Source: Bordetella genomosp. 9
GTDB taxonomy: Bacteria; Pseudomonadota; Gammaproteobacteria; Burkholderiales; Burkholderiaceae_B
Direction of reading: 5' to 3'
NCBI RefSeq assembly: GCF_002119725.1
Contig: NZ_CP021109.1
Coordinates: 1,426,001 to 1,490,000 of the forward strand
Length of the DNA stretch: 64,000 bases
The notes under the pieces were generated by a model. That model was given only the letters and a program-made list of their open reading frames with translations. It was not told the DNA's origin and did no database searches. The position numbers and the translations under genes are program-made. Positions 10,272 to 22,291 of the stretch are shown in pieces. Within the stretch, counting starts at the first letter, position 1, and every line of letters starts with the position of its first letter.

Positions 10272-12882
10272 CTGCGCCGCTTCGCTGGCGGCCTGGCCGC
10301 GCTGCCGGACCGTATCAGGAGCAGCCTGGCCCGATCGGCCGCGCAAACGTGGGGCCGGCTGCGTCCCCTCGATATCCAGCGCGTCGCCGCGGCATTGCGG
10401 CCGGGGGCGCCTCAGCTCGCGCACGCGCTCGACCGGCTTGTCGCGACGGTACGCCGCTACAGTATTCCCGACGGCGTGTGGCGCGTTCGTAGCCATAGCA
10501 CGGCGCGCGCCACCGCGGCCAACGAGGCCATCGGCGTCCTGCCGAAAATCTCCGCGCATAACCATCAAGGCGACCGGCTCACCTTGCTGCCCTATGGCGG
10601 CGCCTCGGGAATGTATACCCAAACCGATACCGCAGGTGAGCGCGTGGGGGCGCTGTTGATCGCGGATACTGGCGGCTGGCTGCACAACGTCATGCCCCTG
10701 GCGAGTCTGGAGCGCTATCGGGTCGCGTCGCCGTCGACTTTGCGCGCGCTTTCGGGCCGCCGGCCGAGAGGGGATGGCACGGTCGTCCTGGACGGTGCAC
10801 ATTACGCTTGCCTGGGCGCCGACTATGTCGAAGTGGCGAAGGATGCGGCCGCTTCCACGGCCGCGCGGCGCATCTGGCGGGTGGTCGCGCCGCCGGGAAT
10901 CGTGGCGGATATCGTCGCGTACAGGCTGGTGTTCGATCGCGCCGAAGGCTTGTGGCGGCAGGCCGGCGCGCCCAGTCTGGCCGGCGGTATGCGGCGCCTT
11001 CGCGCGGGTTCGCAGGGCCGCGCCCGGGTGGGCGCGGCATCGTCTTTGAACGTACGGATGACGCCGGATGCCGCCCAATTGACCCGGTTCCACAACGCCT
11101 TGAGCCAGGGCCTCCTCGGTGCGAGCGGGGAGCGCCTCGAAGCCTTCCGCGCCTTGCTGGACCGGGTCGCCGGCACGCCGCGGGGCGTGGCGATCCTGAA
11201 TGCGATGGCCGCGTATTACGAACGGCTCGATCAGGTACCTCATATCGTGCTGGGCGAACACGGCGGCGTGGCCGGCACCAGGCCGTCACTGGATGCGCCG
11301 GTGCGCGGCAACACCTGGCATCTGGATCTGGATGCGCTCCGATTCGGTACGACCGAGGCGGCGGTCCAGGAGTTTGCGGCGGTGTACAACAACATGACGG
11401 GCCTGCTGCAGAACGAGCACCCGTTCGAAAATCCGGCCGCCGCAGGCGAGCCTGCCCTGGATCCGGCGCTGGAAAGCGCCTGGTTGGAATGGCTGGTGCA
11501 CGATCCCGACAGGGGACCGCGCGTGGGCATGCCGCTATCGGACGACGAAGGACTGATCACGGCGCGGCAACTGGCGGTGAACTATCTCAGGACCCAACTG
11601 CGCGAAATCGCCTGTTATGGGGGGCTGGACAGCTCCGCACTGAAGGCGGCGCTGCGCGGCGCCAGCGGGCGCTGGGAGATGCGGCTCAATCTGTCTCATC
11701 GCGGGCTGAACAGCGTGCCACCGCTCCCGGCGGACCTCAGGATATTGGATATCTCGAACAACCCGATCCGTGTCTGGCGCAATCTTCCGCCGTCGCTGCT
11801 GGTGCTGGACGCTTCAGGAACCGGCATTTCGGCATTGCCATCGAACCTGCCCCAAAGTCTCGAGGACCTGAACCTTGCCAACAACCGGTTGCGGCGCACC
11901 GTTCTGGCCCTGCCTCCACGGCTGATGCGGCTGAGCCTTGGCGCAGGTGGTGCGGCACTGGTGGACCGAACCGTCGGTCCAGGCGCAAAGCCGCTGGGAA
12001 GCCATCGATCGGGCGTTGGGGACGCGCGCCGACGCCAAGGAATTCGCCATCTTCCTGGACCGGTTGCGGGCCACCCTCAGCTATCGCGACCCCGCATTCC
12101 GGGCGCAAGTCCACGATTGGCTGGCGGAGCTTTCCAAGCCGGATCGCGCGACGCTGCTGGACGAAACGCTGGCCGTATGCCGGGGTGGAACCGAAAGCTG
12201 CGAGGACCGCCTCGTCGCTACCTGGAACGACGCCCAGAATCTGCGCCGCAACGACGACATCCGGAACGGCGTCTATGACGAACGTATCGACGAGGTGCTG
12301 GATACCGCGCGGCAGATGTTCCGCATCGATATATTGACGGACATCGCGCGGCGCCATGAACGCGGCCATGCGGTGGAGGATCCCGTCGAGCTGTACCTGG
12401 CGTATGTCGTGAGGCTGCGCAGCGTCCTCGGCCTGACCACGGTAGCGCCCGCCATGCAGTTCTACCCGCTTTCGGGGTTGAGCCAGGCCGACCTGACGGC
12501 CGCCCGGGATACCGTGCTCGCGCGGGAGCGCGAAGAATTCGATGACTTTCTGGTGCTGGACTACGAGCCGTGGCAGACCTTGCTGCGACGCCAGGACCCG
12601 CAGGCGTATGCGCAGGCGGAACAGGAAGCGCATCGGCTGCTGGCATCGACGTTCAAGCAGCGATTGCAGGAAGAAGTCGACAAGCTTGGGCTGGATGCCG
12701 CCGACCGCGATGCGGTGGAAGATGCGCGCAAGGACCTTGGTCCGTCGATCATGCGCCGTATCCGGTACGAAGCACTGGCGCCGTTGACGCGCGCGCGCCT
12801 GCAGACCTTGGAACAGGCGCCGGAACGCGAGGCCGTGGAAGAGGCGGCGGCGCGGGAAGACGCCCGCACGCCGCCGGGCTAG
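10272..12882 (+). pseudogene. Disrupted type III effector: degenerate M91-like domain, LRRs and NEL E3 ubiquitin ligase
   Basis: Coding signal starts near 10270 in one frame and switches to the +1 frame near 11936-11940, ending at 12882. First part: an N-terminal region without recognised motif; an M91 (NleD/HopH1-like) peptidase-like block with QEFAAVYNNMTG at 11367-11402 where active members have HExxHxYN, then VGMPLSDDEG and VNYLRTQLRE; then leucine-rich repeats (about 11671-11935, e.g. LRILDISNNPIR, LEDLNLANNRLR). Second part: a full NEL domain, with FLDRLRATLSYRD, the catalytic CxD motif in TESCEDRLVATWND (Cys codon 12199-12201) and MFRIDILTDIARRHERGH. NEL proteins (IpaH, SspH, SlrP) ubiquitinate host proteins. 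No ATG precedes the coding signal in frame; the first usable start is GTG 10476. A single-base indel or sequencing error would explain the break. Confidence 0.72.
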
Positions 12883-12903
12883 GGCCGTCGACGAAGGGTG
12901 CGG

Positions 12904-15297
<2,394 letters not shown>

Positions 15298-15457
15298 CTC
15301 TTGGGCGACGAAGAAGGAAAAACGAGGAAAAACAAGCGCCGGATTTTGCCACAAGGGCTCGTGTCCAAAAAATGCGCCCGGGACCATATCGTCCCTTTTT
15401 GAAGGATCGCCCGATGACGGGCGGTATGATGCAGGCTGTCCCGCCCGCTTGTTTTTC

Positions 15458-17653
15458 ATGCTGCACCTGGAGCTCGCCGAATATTTCGCCGAAGACGGCC
15501 CGCTTGCCAAAGCGTCGCCGGGCTATCGCATGCGCCCGTCGCAGGTGGCGCTGGCGCAGGCCATCGAAAAGGCCATCTCCAGCCGCGCCACGCTGGTGGC
15601 CGAGGCGGGCACGGGTATCGGAAAAACCTGGGCTTACCTGGTGCCGGCTTTCCTGGGCGGCGGCAAGGTGCTGATTTCCACCGGTACGCGCACGCTGCAG
15701 GACCAGCTCTTTACACGCGACTTGCCCCGGGTGCGCGCCGCCTTGGCCGTGCCCGTCACGGCCGCCTTGCTGAAGGGGCGCGGCAACTACCTGTGCCATT
15801 ACCACTTGGACCGCCTGTCCGGCGACGATCGCGCGTTGAAGTCACGCGCGGAAATCGGCCAGCTCCGGCACATTCAACGGTTCGCCGCGGTGACGAAAAC
15901 CGGGGACCGCGCTGACCTTCCGCAGGTGCCGGAAGATGCCGACATCTGGCAGCGCGTTACCTCCACCCGTGAAAACTGCCTGGGCCAGGAATGTCCACGC
16001 ATTCGCGATTGCTTTGTGGTGAAGGCGCGCCGCCAGGCCCAGGAGGCCGACGTCGTGGTGGTCAACCATGCGTTGTTCATGGCGGATCTGGTGCTGCGGG
16101 AAGAAGGCGTTACCGATCTTCTGCCGGAGGCGGATACGGTCATCTTCGACGAAGCGCATCAGTTGCCCGACACCGCCACGCGTTTCCTGGGTACGAGCCT
16201 TTCCACCCACCAGCTGCTCGACTTCGGGCGTGCGGCCGAAGCCGCCGGCCTGGCTTACGCCCGCGAGGCCAACAACTGGGGCGAGGCTTCGCGCAAGCTC
16301 GAGCATGCCGCCCGGGAGCTGCGGCTGGCATGCGCCGCCATCGAGACCATGCCGGGCCGCAAGGCCACCTTCGAAGCCGTGCCCGAACCGGAAGGCTTCC
16401 ACGCGGCGCTGCGCGTGTTGAACGAAGCCGTTCACACGGTCACGCGAGCCCTGACGCAGGTCGCCGAGAAACATCCGGATCTGGCTGCCGCCGCCCGGCA
16501 GGGGGCGGATATTCTGCTGCGGCTGAAGCGCTGGGCGCCGCCGCCTCCCCCCGAAGGGGTGCCGGCCGCCTCCGTGGAAGACAGCGATGAGGCGGTCATC
16601 GCGGCATGGTCGGCCGCCATGGCCGCCGGCGTGCCGGCTACGGGTGTCGACGCGCCCGCATCGGACGCTGCCGGCGACCGTCCCCGTCATCCGGCTGCCA
16701 CGCCGCCGCCGCTCACGGACTGGACCGGGCCGGCGGTGCGCTGGGTGGAGCACGGTACGCACCACGTACGTCTACATGCCGCGCCGCTTTCGGTGGCGCA
16801 GGCGTTCTCCCGTTACCGGAAATCCGGCCAGGCGTGGGTGCTGACGTCCGCGACGTTGTCGGTGCATGGCGATTTCGGTCATTTCACGCGCCAGCTTGGT
16901 TTGCAGGACGCCGAAACCGGCCACTGGGAGTCGCCGTTCGACTACGCCACGCAAGGGCTGCTGTTCGTGCCCAAGGATTTGCCGGAGCCCCAGGCGCCGC
17001 GCTTTGCCGAACGCTTCGTCGACACCCTCATGCCGTTGCTGCATGCGAGTCCAGGCGGCGCCCTGGTGCTCTGCACGACGCTGCGCGCTGTGGAGCGCTT
17101 CGCGGGATTGCTGGCCGATGCATTCGAGGCCGACGGCGTCGATTGGCCGCTGCTGCGCCAGGGAGAAGGCACGCGCCGCGATCTGCTGGACCGGTTCCGT
17201 ACGCTGACGCACCCGGTCCTGGTGGGAAGCGCGAGCTTTTGGGAAGGGATCGATTTGCCCGGCGAGATGCTGACGCTGGTCGCCATCGACAAGCTGCCTT
17301 TCGCGCCACCCGACGATCCGGTGATCGAGGCCCGGCTGCGGGAGTGCCGCTCGCGCGGGGGCAATCCATTCGCGGAGTATCAGTTGCCGGAAGCGGCCAT
17401 TGCCCTGAAACAGGGCGCCGGACGCCTGATCCGCACCATGGGCGACTGGGGCGTGCTGATGGTCGGCGACGTGCGCTTGGTCGAAAAAAGCTATGGCAAG
17501 CGCCTATGGCGCGGTTTGCCGCCGTTTGCCCGCACGCGCGACTTGGCGGCAGCCGTGGAGTTTTTGAGGGAAGGCCCATCCCTGGGCAAGGCTCGCCCCG
17601 GAAGCGCTGGCGCGCCACCGCCTCAAGCGGACGACGCTGGCGGACCGGCGTAG
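15458..17653 (+). CDS. dinG: DinG/YoaA-type ATP-dependent DNA helicase
   Basis: XPD-like superfamily 2 helicase with an iron-sulfur cluster, acting on damaged or branched DNA. 731 residues. Walker A is [10 protein letters not shown] (about 48-57). Likely cluster cysteines are one in YLCHYH (near 112) and three in [13 protein letters not shown] (about 173-185). The DEAH box is in [11 protein letters not shown] (near 231); helicase motif VI is [14 protein letters not shown] in the C-terminal half. ATG 15458 ([10 protein letters not shown]) is the first methionine that gives a family-like N-terminus. The last 20 residues and stop codon overlap a dispersed repeat (17635-17663), so the tail is lineage-specific. 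Confidence 0.92.
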   Translation: MLHLELAEYFAEDGPLAKASPGYRMRPSQVALAQAIEKAISSRATLVAEAGTGIGKTWAYLVPAFLGGGKVLISTGTRTLQDQLFTRDLPRVRAALAVPVTAALLKGRGNYLCHYHLDRLSGDDRALKSRAEIGQLRHIQRFAAVTKTGDRADLPQVPEDADIWQRVTSTRENCLGQECPRIRDCFVVKARRQAQEADVVVVNHALFMADLVLREEGVTDLLPEADTVIFDEAHQLPDTATRFLGTSLSTHQLLDFGRAAEAAGLAYAREANNWGEASRKLEHAARELRLACAAIETMPGRKATFEAVPEPEGFHAALRVLNEAVHTVTRALTQVAEKHPDLAAAARQGADILLRLKRWAPPPPPEGVPAASVEDSDEAVIAAWSAAMAAGVPATGVDAPASDAAGDRPRHPAATPPPLTDWTGPAVRWVEHGTHHVRLHAAPLSVAQAFSRYRKSGQAWVLTSATLSVHGDFGHFTRQLGLQDAETGHWESPFDYATQGLLFVPKDLPEPQAPRFAERFVDTLMPLLHASPGGALVLCTTLRAVERFAGLLADAFEADGVDWPLLRQGEGTRRDLLDRFRTLTHPVLVGSASFWEGIDLPGEMLTLVAIDKLPFAPPDDPVIEARLRECRSRGGNPFAEYQLPEAAIALKQGAGRLIRTMGDWGVLMVGDVRLVEKSYGKRLWRGLPPFARTRDLAAAVEFLREGPSLGKARPGSAGAPPPQADDAGGPA

Positions 17654-17663
17654 CCGGATCCGC
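17635..17663 (+). repeat. Dispersed 29-bp repeat, copy 1 (spans dinG stop)
   Basis: Begins CGCTGGCGGACCGGCG and ends AGCCGGATCCGC; the second copy at 23122-23150 differs at one base (T or G at position 17). It contains the inverted pair CGGACCGG/CCGG and includes the dinG stop codon. Confidence 0.75.
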
Positions 17664-17732
17664 TGCATCCCGGCCGTAAGGCCGCACATTCATGCGGCGG
17701 TCCGTTTGCCGCGCACGGGTGACCTGGAAAGC

Positions 17733-17758
17733 AAAACGCCTCCCGAAGGAGGCGTTTG
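17733..17758 (-). terminator. Terminator of bamD
   Basis: AAACGCCTCC, loop CGAA, GGAGGCGTTT: a 10-bp perfect stem. On the minus strand it is followed by TTTTGC, so it serves bamD; it may also block dinG read-through. Confidence 0.8.
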
Positions 17759-17765
17759 GGGTGGC

Positions 17766-18614
17766 TTACAGCCAGCTCCAGGGGTCCCACCAGTTCTTGT
17801 CCTGCGCGAAACCCTGGGTGGGGTACTTGCTGTTCGGGAAATTGGCGTCCAGCACCCGCTTCGCGTCCTTTTCCAGCTGAGGCATGTTCAGCTTTTCGTA
17901 GGACTTGTACAGGATGTACAGCGCTTCCTCGGTCGCCGGGGCACCCTGGAAATCCGTGATCACCGTTTGCGCCCGGTTGGCCGCCGCCACGTAGGCGCCG
18001 CGTTCGTAGTAATAGCGCGCCACGTGGACTTCGTTGCCGGCAATCGCGTTGACCAGCCAGACCACGCGCAGCTTGGCATCCGCCGCGTACTTGCTGTCCG
18101 GGTAGCGCTTGATCAGCTCGTTGAAGGCGTCATACGACGCCCGCAGGCCCTTGGGATCCCGTTCGCTGGGATCCTGGCCGGTGAGATTGGTCATGAATGC
18201 GCTGGCGGGCGTGAAATTGATCAAACCCTTCAGGTAAAGCATGTAGTCCGTGCCGGGGTGGTTGGGATACAGCTGCTGGAAGCGGTCGATGGCGGCCAGG
18301 GCCTGCTCATTCTCGCCGTCCTTCCAGTTGATGTACGCCAGGTTCATCAGCGCCTGCTGCGCGTAGATGCCGAACGGGTAGCGGCTTTCGACGGCCGTCA
18401 TGCGGTCGCGGGCGTCTTTCCAGTTGCCGGCGTCCATTTCCTGCTTGCCGTCGTTGTAAAGCTGTTCGGCGCTCCAGCCGGCGGTCTTATCGACCTTGGT
18501 GCCGCTGGACGCGCAGGCGGCGAGCAGCACCGTGAAGGCGAGCGCAAGGCAGAGGCGCGCGACCGACCCGAAGCGGGAGGCGGAAAACGAGGGGACGGGA
18601 ACGCGGTGAATCAC
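17766..18614 (-). CDS. bamD: Outer-membrane assembly lipoprotein BamD
   Basis: Essential lipoprotein of the BAM complex that inserts beta-barrel proteins into the outer membrane. 282 residues, all-helical TPR-type repeats after the signal. The N-terminus has a hydrophobic stretch and a lipobox LLAAC, with Cys the predicted lipidated residue, so the mature protein is anchored by its N-terminus. The start is GTG (complement of 18612-18614) with AAGGA about 9 bp upstream; the ATG between them is out of frame and closes at once. Divergent from rluD with 53 bp between starts, the usual arrangement for comL/rluD. Confidence 0.95.
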   Translation of the reverse strand: MIHRVPVPSFSASRFGSVARLCLALAFTVLLAACASSGTKVDKTAGWSAEQLYNDGKQEMDAGNWKDARDRMTAVESRYPFGIYAQQALMNLAYINWKDGENEQALAAIDRFQQLYPNHPGTDYMLYLKGLINFTPASAFMTNLTGQDPSERDPKGLRASYDAFNELIKRYPDSKYAADAKLRVVWLVNAIAGNEVHVARYYYERGAYVAAANRAQTVITDFQGAPATEEALYILYKSYEKLNMPQLEKDAKRVLDANFPNSKYPTQGFAQDKNWWDPWSWL

Positions 18615-18667
18615 GAGGTCATTTCCTTGGTGTTAGCATGGCTGCGTCGATTATATGATTTGTCTCC

Positions 18668-19627
18668 ATGTCCGATATAGCCGCCGGGGCCGATCTGCCC
18701 TCCGACGACGATCCCCAGATTTTGCGCGTGCCGGAAACCGTCCGAGCCGACCGCCTGGACAAGGTTCTATCGGGCCTGCTCACCGAACATTCGCGCAGCC
18801 GGCTGCAGGGCTGGATCGAGGCCGGCTACGTGCATGTCAATGGCGCACCCGCCAAAGTGCGGCAGGCCGTCGGGCCGGGCGACGTGATCGCGGTCTGGGA
18901 ACAACCGGCGCCCGACGATCAGGCCTTCGAGCCGCAACCCGTGGATTTCCGGGTCGTGGCGGACAGCCCGGCCTGGATCGTCGTCGACAAGCCGGCGGGG
19001 CTGGTCACGCATCCGGGCGCAGGCAACTGGCGCGGCACCTTGCTCAACGGGCTGCTCTTCCGCTACCCCGAGCTGCGCGGCGTGGCCCGCGCCGGCATCG
19101 TGCACCGGCTGGACAAGGACACGTCGGGGCTGCTGGTGGTGGCCCGGACGGAGCAGGCGCAGACCCATCTGGTGCGGCAACTGCAGGCGCGCACCATGGG
19201 GCGCGAATACCTGGCGCTGGCGCACGGCTGGATATCGGCGGCCGGCACGGTGGACCGCCCGATCGGGCGCGACGCCCGCGTCCCGGTGCGGATGAGCGTG
19301 GAGCGGCCCATCGCGCCGAAACAGGCGGTCACCCATTACCATCCGGAAGCGCTGGGCGCCGCGGACAACGTGCGCGTGTCCCGGGTCATCTGCCGCCTGG
19401 AAACCGGGCGCACGCACCAGATCCGGGTCCACCTGGCCAGCCTGGGACACCCGTTGCTGGGCGATACGTTATACGGCGGCAAGCCGGCCGCCGGCGCAAC
19501 GCGCCAAATGCTCCATGCCCGGTCGCTGCGGTTCGAGGATCCCGCCGGCGCAGGGCCTTTGTCCTTCGATGCGCCGCCGCCCGACGACATGGCGGCCGCC
19601 TGTCGCGCCATAACCTGGAACGAATGA
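18668..19627 (+). CDS. rluD: 23S rRNA pseudouridine synthase RluD
   Basis: Converts uridines of 23S rRNA helix 69 to pseudouridine. 319 residues. An S4 RNA-binding domain lies at about residues 20-80, followed by the RsuA/RluA catalytic domain with HRLDKDTSGLLVVARTE, whose Asp is the catalytic nucleophile, and later GRTHQIRVHLASLGHPLLGD. Starts at ATG 18668. Its TGA overlaps the ATG of pgeF in an ATGA junction, so the two genes are translationally coupled. Confidence 0.95.
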   Translation: MSDIAAGADLPSDDDPQILRVPETVRADRLDKVLSGLLTEHSRSRLQGWIEAGYVHVNGAPAKVRQAVGPGDVIAVWEQPAPDDQAFEPQPVDFRVVADSPAWIVVDKPAGLVTHPGAGNWRGTLLNGLLFRYPELRGVARAGIVHRLDKDTSGLLVVARTEQAQTHLVRQLQARTMGREYLALAHGWISAAGTVDRPIGRDARVPVRMSVERPIAPKQAVTHYHPEALGAADNVRVSRVICRLETGRTHQIRVHLASLGHPLLGDTLYGGKPAAGATRQMLHARSLRFEDPAGAGPLSFDAPPPDDMAAACRAITWNE

Positions 19628-20409
19628 AAGAAACCGTGGATTTTTTCGAACGCCCGGGCGCGGCGCAGCTGCCCATCGTGACCGGCCCGCAATGGACCGG
19701 TGTGCGCTATTTCTGCACGACCCGTATGGGCGGCGCGGGCTCGGAGCCTTATGACAGCTTGAACCTGGGGTTGCGCGCGGGCGACCGGCCCGAAGTCGTG
19801 GCGGAGAACCGGCGCCGGCTGCGCGCCGTGCTGCCGGCCGATCCCCTCTGGCTCAGGCAGGTGCATGGCAATCGCGTCATCGACGCCGACGGACCGGTTG
19901 AAGAAGAACCGGCAGCCGATGCGTCGGTGACCGCGGCGTTGAACCGTCCGCTGGCGATCATGGTGGCGGACTGCCTGCCGGTATTGATCGTCGAGACGCG
20001 CGGACGTGCGGTGGGCGCGGCGCACGCCGGCTGGCGCGGCCTGGCGGGCGGGGTATTGGAAAACACATTGAACGCGCTGCGCGCCAAGTGCCCCGATGCG
20101 GCGGGCTGGCATGCGTGGATAGGGCCAGGGATCGGCCCGGGCGCCTTCGAGGTCGGACAGGACGTCTTCGACGCGTTCGCCGGCGATGGCCCCGGCACGG
20201 CAGACCGATTCAGCCCTGTCGCCGGCCGGCCCGGGAAATGGCTTGCCGATCTGCCGGGCCTGGCCGCGGCGCGTTTGCGCCGGGCGGGTGTTGACACAGT
20301 GCATTGCAGCGGACATTGCACGGTTTCCGACCCGGGGCGGTTTTTTTCCTATCGGCGTGATGGGCAGACCGGCCGCATGGCGCTGCTGGCCTGGCTTTGC
20401 CGGGACTGA
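19624..20409 (+). CDS. pgeF: Laccase-domain protein PgeF (YfiH family)
   Basis: PgeF in E. coli prevents misincorporation of L-Ser into peptidoglycan; other family members act on purine nucleosides. 261 residues. Zinc-site residues are visible in LRQVHGNRV, VADCLPV and AHAGWRGLAGG, and the C-terminal CSGHCTVSDPGRFFSYRRDG matches the family. It overlaps rluD by 4 bp. It is followed by a tandem hairpin repeat (20405-20460), not a T-rich terminator. Confidence 0.92.
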   Translation: MKETVDFFERPGAAQLPIVTGPQWTGVRYFCTTRMGGAGSEPYDSLNLGLRAGDRPEVVAENRRRLRAVLPADPLWLRQVHGNRVIDADGPVEEEPAADASVTAALNRPLAIMVADCLPVLIVETRGRAVGAAHAGWRGLAGGVLENTLNALRAKCPDAAGWHAWIGPGIGPGAFEVGQDVFDAFAGDGPGTADRFSPVAGRPGKWLADLPGLAAARLRRAGVDTVHCSGHCTVSDPGRFFSYRRDGQTGRMALLAWLCRD

Positions 20410-20460
20410 AGCCGGTGTGGCGGGGAACCGGCACTGAAGCCGGTGTGGCGGGAAACCGGC
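20405..20460 (+). repeat. Two tandem 28-bp hairpin repeats after pgeF
   Basis: Two consecutive 28-bp units (20405-20432, 20433-20460) differ at one base. Each contains GCCGGT...ACCGGC, giving a 6-bp stem, so the pair forms two adjacent hairpins at the end of the rluD-pgeF transcript, as in REP-type elements. Confidence 0.75.
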
Positions 20461-20507
20461 GCGGCGCGTTGGGTTTGGCGCGGCACGGCTCCCCTGAGAA
20501 TCCCGCA

Positions 20508-20513
20508 TTGACA
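20508..20513 (+). promoter_or_regulatory. Candidate -35 element for phaC
   Basis: A perfect TTGACA lies 57 bp before the phaC start, but no strong -10 sits 16-18 bp downstream. It falls at the left arm of an inverted repeat, GCATTG (20505-20510) / CAATGC (20526-20531), which could be a regulator site such as for PhaR. Confidence 0.3.
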
Positions 20514-20569
20514 CTCCCACACCCGCAATGCACCATGCTTTTCGGAAGAGACCATAACAAGGTGTCAAG

Positions 20570-22210
20570 GTGAGTGCCCATCCATCCGCAGCATGGCCCG
20601 TTCCGGTGGGGGTTGCGCCGGACATCCTGTCTCAGATACAGGCCGATTTCTCGCGCGAGTGGCTTCGCCTTGCCGAAGACGCGCGGGCCGGCCGGCTGGA
20701 GCCGCCTGCGGACAAGCGCTTTGCGGGCGAGGCCTGGCGCAAAAGTCCGTCGCATTTGCTCATGGCGCACGCGTATCTGCTGTCGGGCCGCGCAATGCTG
20801 CGCATGGTTGACGCGGCCGACGTCAGCGAAGCCATGCGGTCGCGGTTGCGGTTTTCCATCATGCAATGGCTGGACGCCATCGCGCCGTCGAACTTCCTGG
20901 CCCTGAATCCCGACGCGCAGGCGTCCATTCTCTCGACCGCCGGCAAGGCGCTGGACGACGGCATGGCCAATCTGATGAACGACCTGCGCAAGGGCCGCAT
21001 TTCGCAAACCGACGAAAGCCAGTTCGAAATCGGCGTCAATGTGGCCGTCACGCCAGGGCAGGTCGTCTTTGAAAACCCGCTGTTCCAGCTGATCCAGTAC
21101 ACGCCGGCCACGGCCAAGGTGCATGAGCGTCCGCTGGTCATCGTGCCGCCGAACATCAACAAGTTCTACATCCTGGATCTGCGCCCGGAAAACTCTTTCG
21201 TGCGGTACGCGGTCCAGGCCGGTTTCACCGTCTTCATGATGTCGTGGCGCAATCCGGTCCCTGCCGACCGCGATGGCATCGATCGGGCGCAATGGGCCGA
21301 CTATCTGGATAACGCGGTGTTGCCCGCACTGCGGGTCGCTCGGGAAATCACCGGCCAGGAGCAGGTGAACGCGCTTGGCTTTTGCGTCGGCGGAACGCTG
21401 CTGGCGTCCGCGCTGGCGCTGGCGCACGGGCGCGGCGAGAATCCGGTTGCTTCCCTGACGCTGTTGACAACCTTGCTCGATTTCCGCGACACCGGCGTGC
21501 TGGAGGTTTTCGTCGATGAAACCCATGCATTGCTGCGCGAGCGTCAACTCGGCATGGGCGGTCTTATGTCGGGCCGCGAACTGGCCACCACGTTCTCGTT
21601 CCTGCGGCCCAACGAACTGGTTTGGAACTATGTCGTTGAGAATTACCTGAAGGGGCGTACGCCGCCCGCCTTCGATCTGTTGTTCTGGAACGCGGACAGC
21701 ACCAATCTGCCGGGTCCGTTCTTCGCCTGGTATTTCCGCAATACCTATCTGGAAAACAATCTGAAGGTGCCAGGGCGTTGCGTGGTGGGAGATGTCCCGC
21801 TGGACCTGACCCGGCTGACAATGCCGGCGTACGTATTCGGTTCGCGCGACGATCACATCGTGCCGTGGACCTCCGCCTATGCGTCGACGCAGTTGCTGCG
21901 CGGTCCGCTGCGCTTCGTGCTCGGCGCATCAGGCCATATCGCGGGCGTCATCAATCCGCCGGAGAAAAAGCGGCGCAGCTATTGGGCCATCGGCACGCCC
22001 GACGACGATGGCCGCGAGCCGCTGCCAGGCGATCCGACGGCGTGGCTGGAACGGGCCCAGGACTGCCCCGGAAGCTGGTGGCCGGACTGGGCGGCGTGGT
22101 TGCAGCGCCATGCCGGCAAGCAGATCAAGGCGCCGGCGCGCGCCGGCAACCGGCGATATCCGCCGATCGAGCCTGCGCCCGGCCGCTACGTCCGGGTGCG
22201 CGCAACCTAG
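20570..22210 (+). CDS. phaC: Class I poly(3-hydroxyalkanoate) synthase
   Basis: Polymerises 3-hydroxyacyl-CoA into PHA on the granule surface. 546 residues, within the class I range. The lipase-like box GFCVGG holds the catalytic Cys272; Asp and His of the triad are in FGSRDDHIVPW (about 424-434) and GASGHIAGVINPP (about 454-466). The start is GTG 20570 (MSAHPSAAWP), preceded by AAGGTGTCAAG; no better start is seen. phaB follows after 81 bp; phaA (beta-ketothiolase) is absent from its usual place between them. Confidence 0.96.
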   Translation: MSAHPSAAWPVPVGVAPDILSQIQADFSREWLRLAEDARAGRLEPPADKRFAGEAWRKSPSHLLMAHAYLLSGRAMLRMVDAADVSEAMRSRLRFSIMQWLDAIAPSNFLALNPDAQASILSTAGKALDDGMANLMNDLRKGRISQTDESQFEIGVNVAVTPGQVVFENPLFQLIQYTPATAKVHERPLVIVPPNINKFYILDLRPENSFVRYAVQAGFTVFMMSWRNPVPADRDGIDRAQWADYLDNAVLPALRVAREITGQEQVNALGFCVGGTLLASALALAHGRGENPVASLTLLTTLLDFRDTGVLEVFVDETHALLRERQLGMGGLMSGRELATTFSFLRPNELVWNYVVENYLKGRTPPAFDLLFWNADSTNLPGPFFAWYFRNTYLENNLKVPGRCVVGDVPLDLTRLTMPAYVFGSRDDHIVPWTSAYASTQLLRGPLRFVLGASGHIAGVINPPEKKRRSYWAIGTPDDDGREPLPGDPTAWLERAQDCPGSWWPDWAAWLQRHAGKQIKAPARAGNRRYPPIEPAPGRYVRVRAT

Positions 22211-22291
22211 AGGCACGGCCCGGAGCAATCTGGCAGGAAAACAGCAGGAATCGGAACGTTCGCAGGGACGGTCGCAGACAGGAGAATACCG

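Noticed and set aside
10267..10659. Frame starting MGCAASLAAWPRC, which looks like an N-myristoylation/palmitoylation signal of plant-pathogen effectors
   Set aside because: This frame has poor codon statistics and closes after 130 codons, while the effector's coding signal is in another frame over the same bases; likely coincidence unless a second frameshift is shown.
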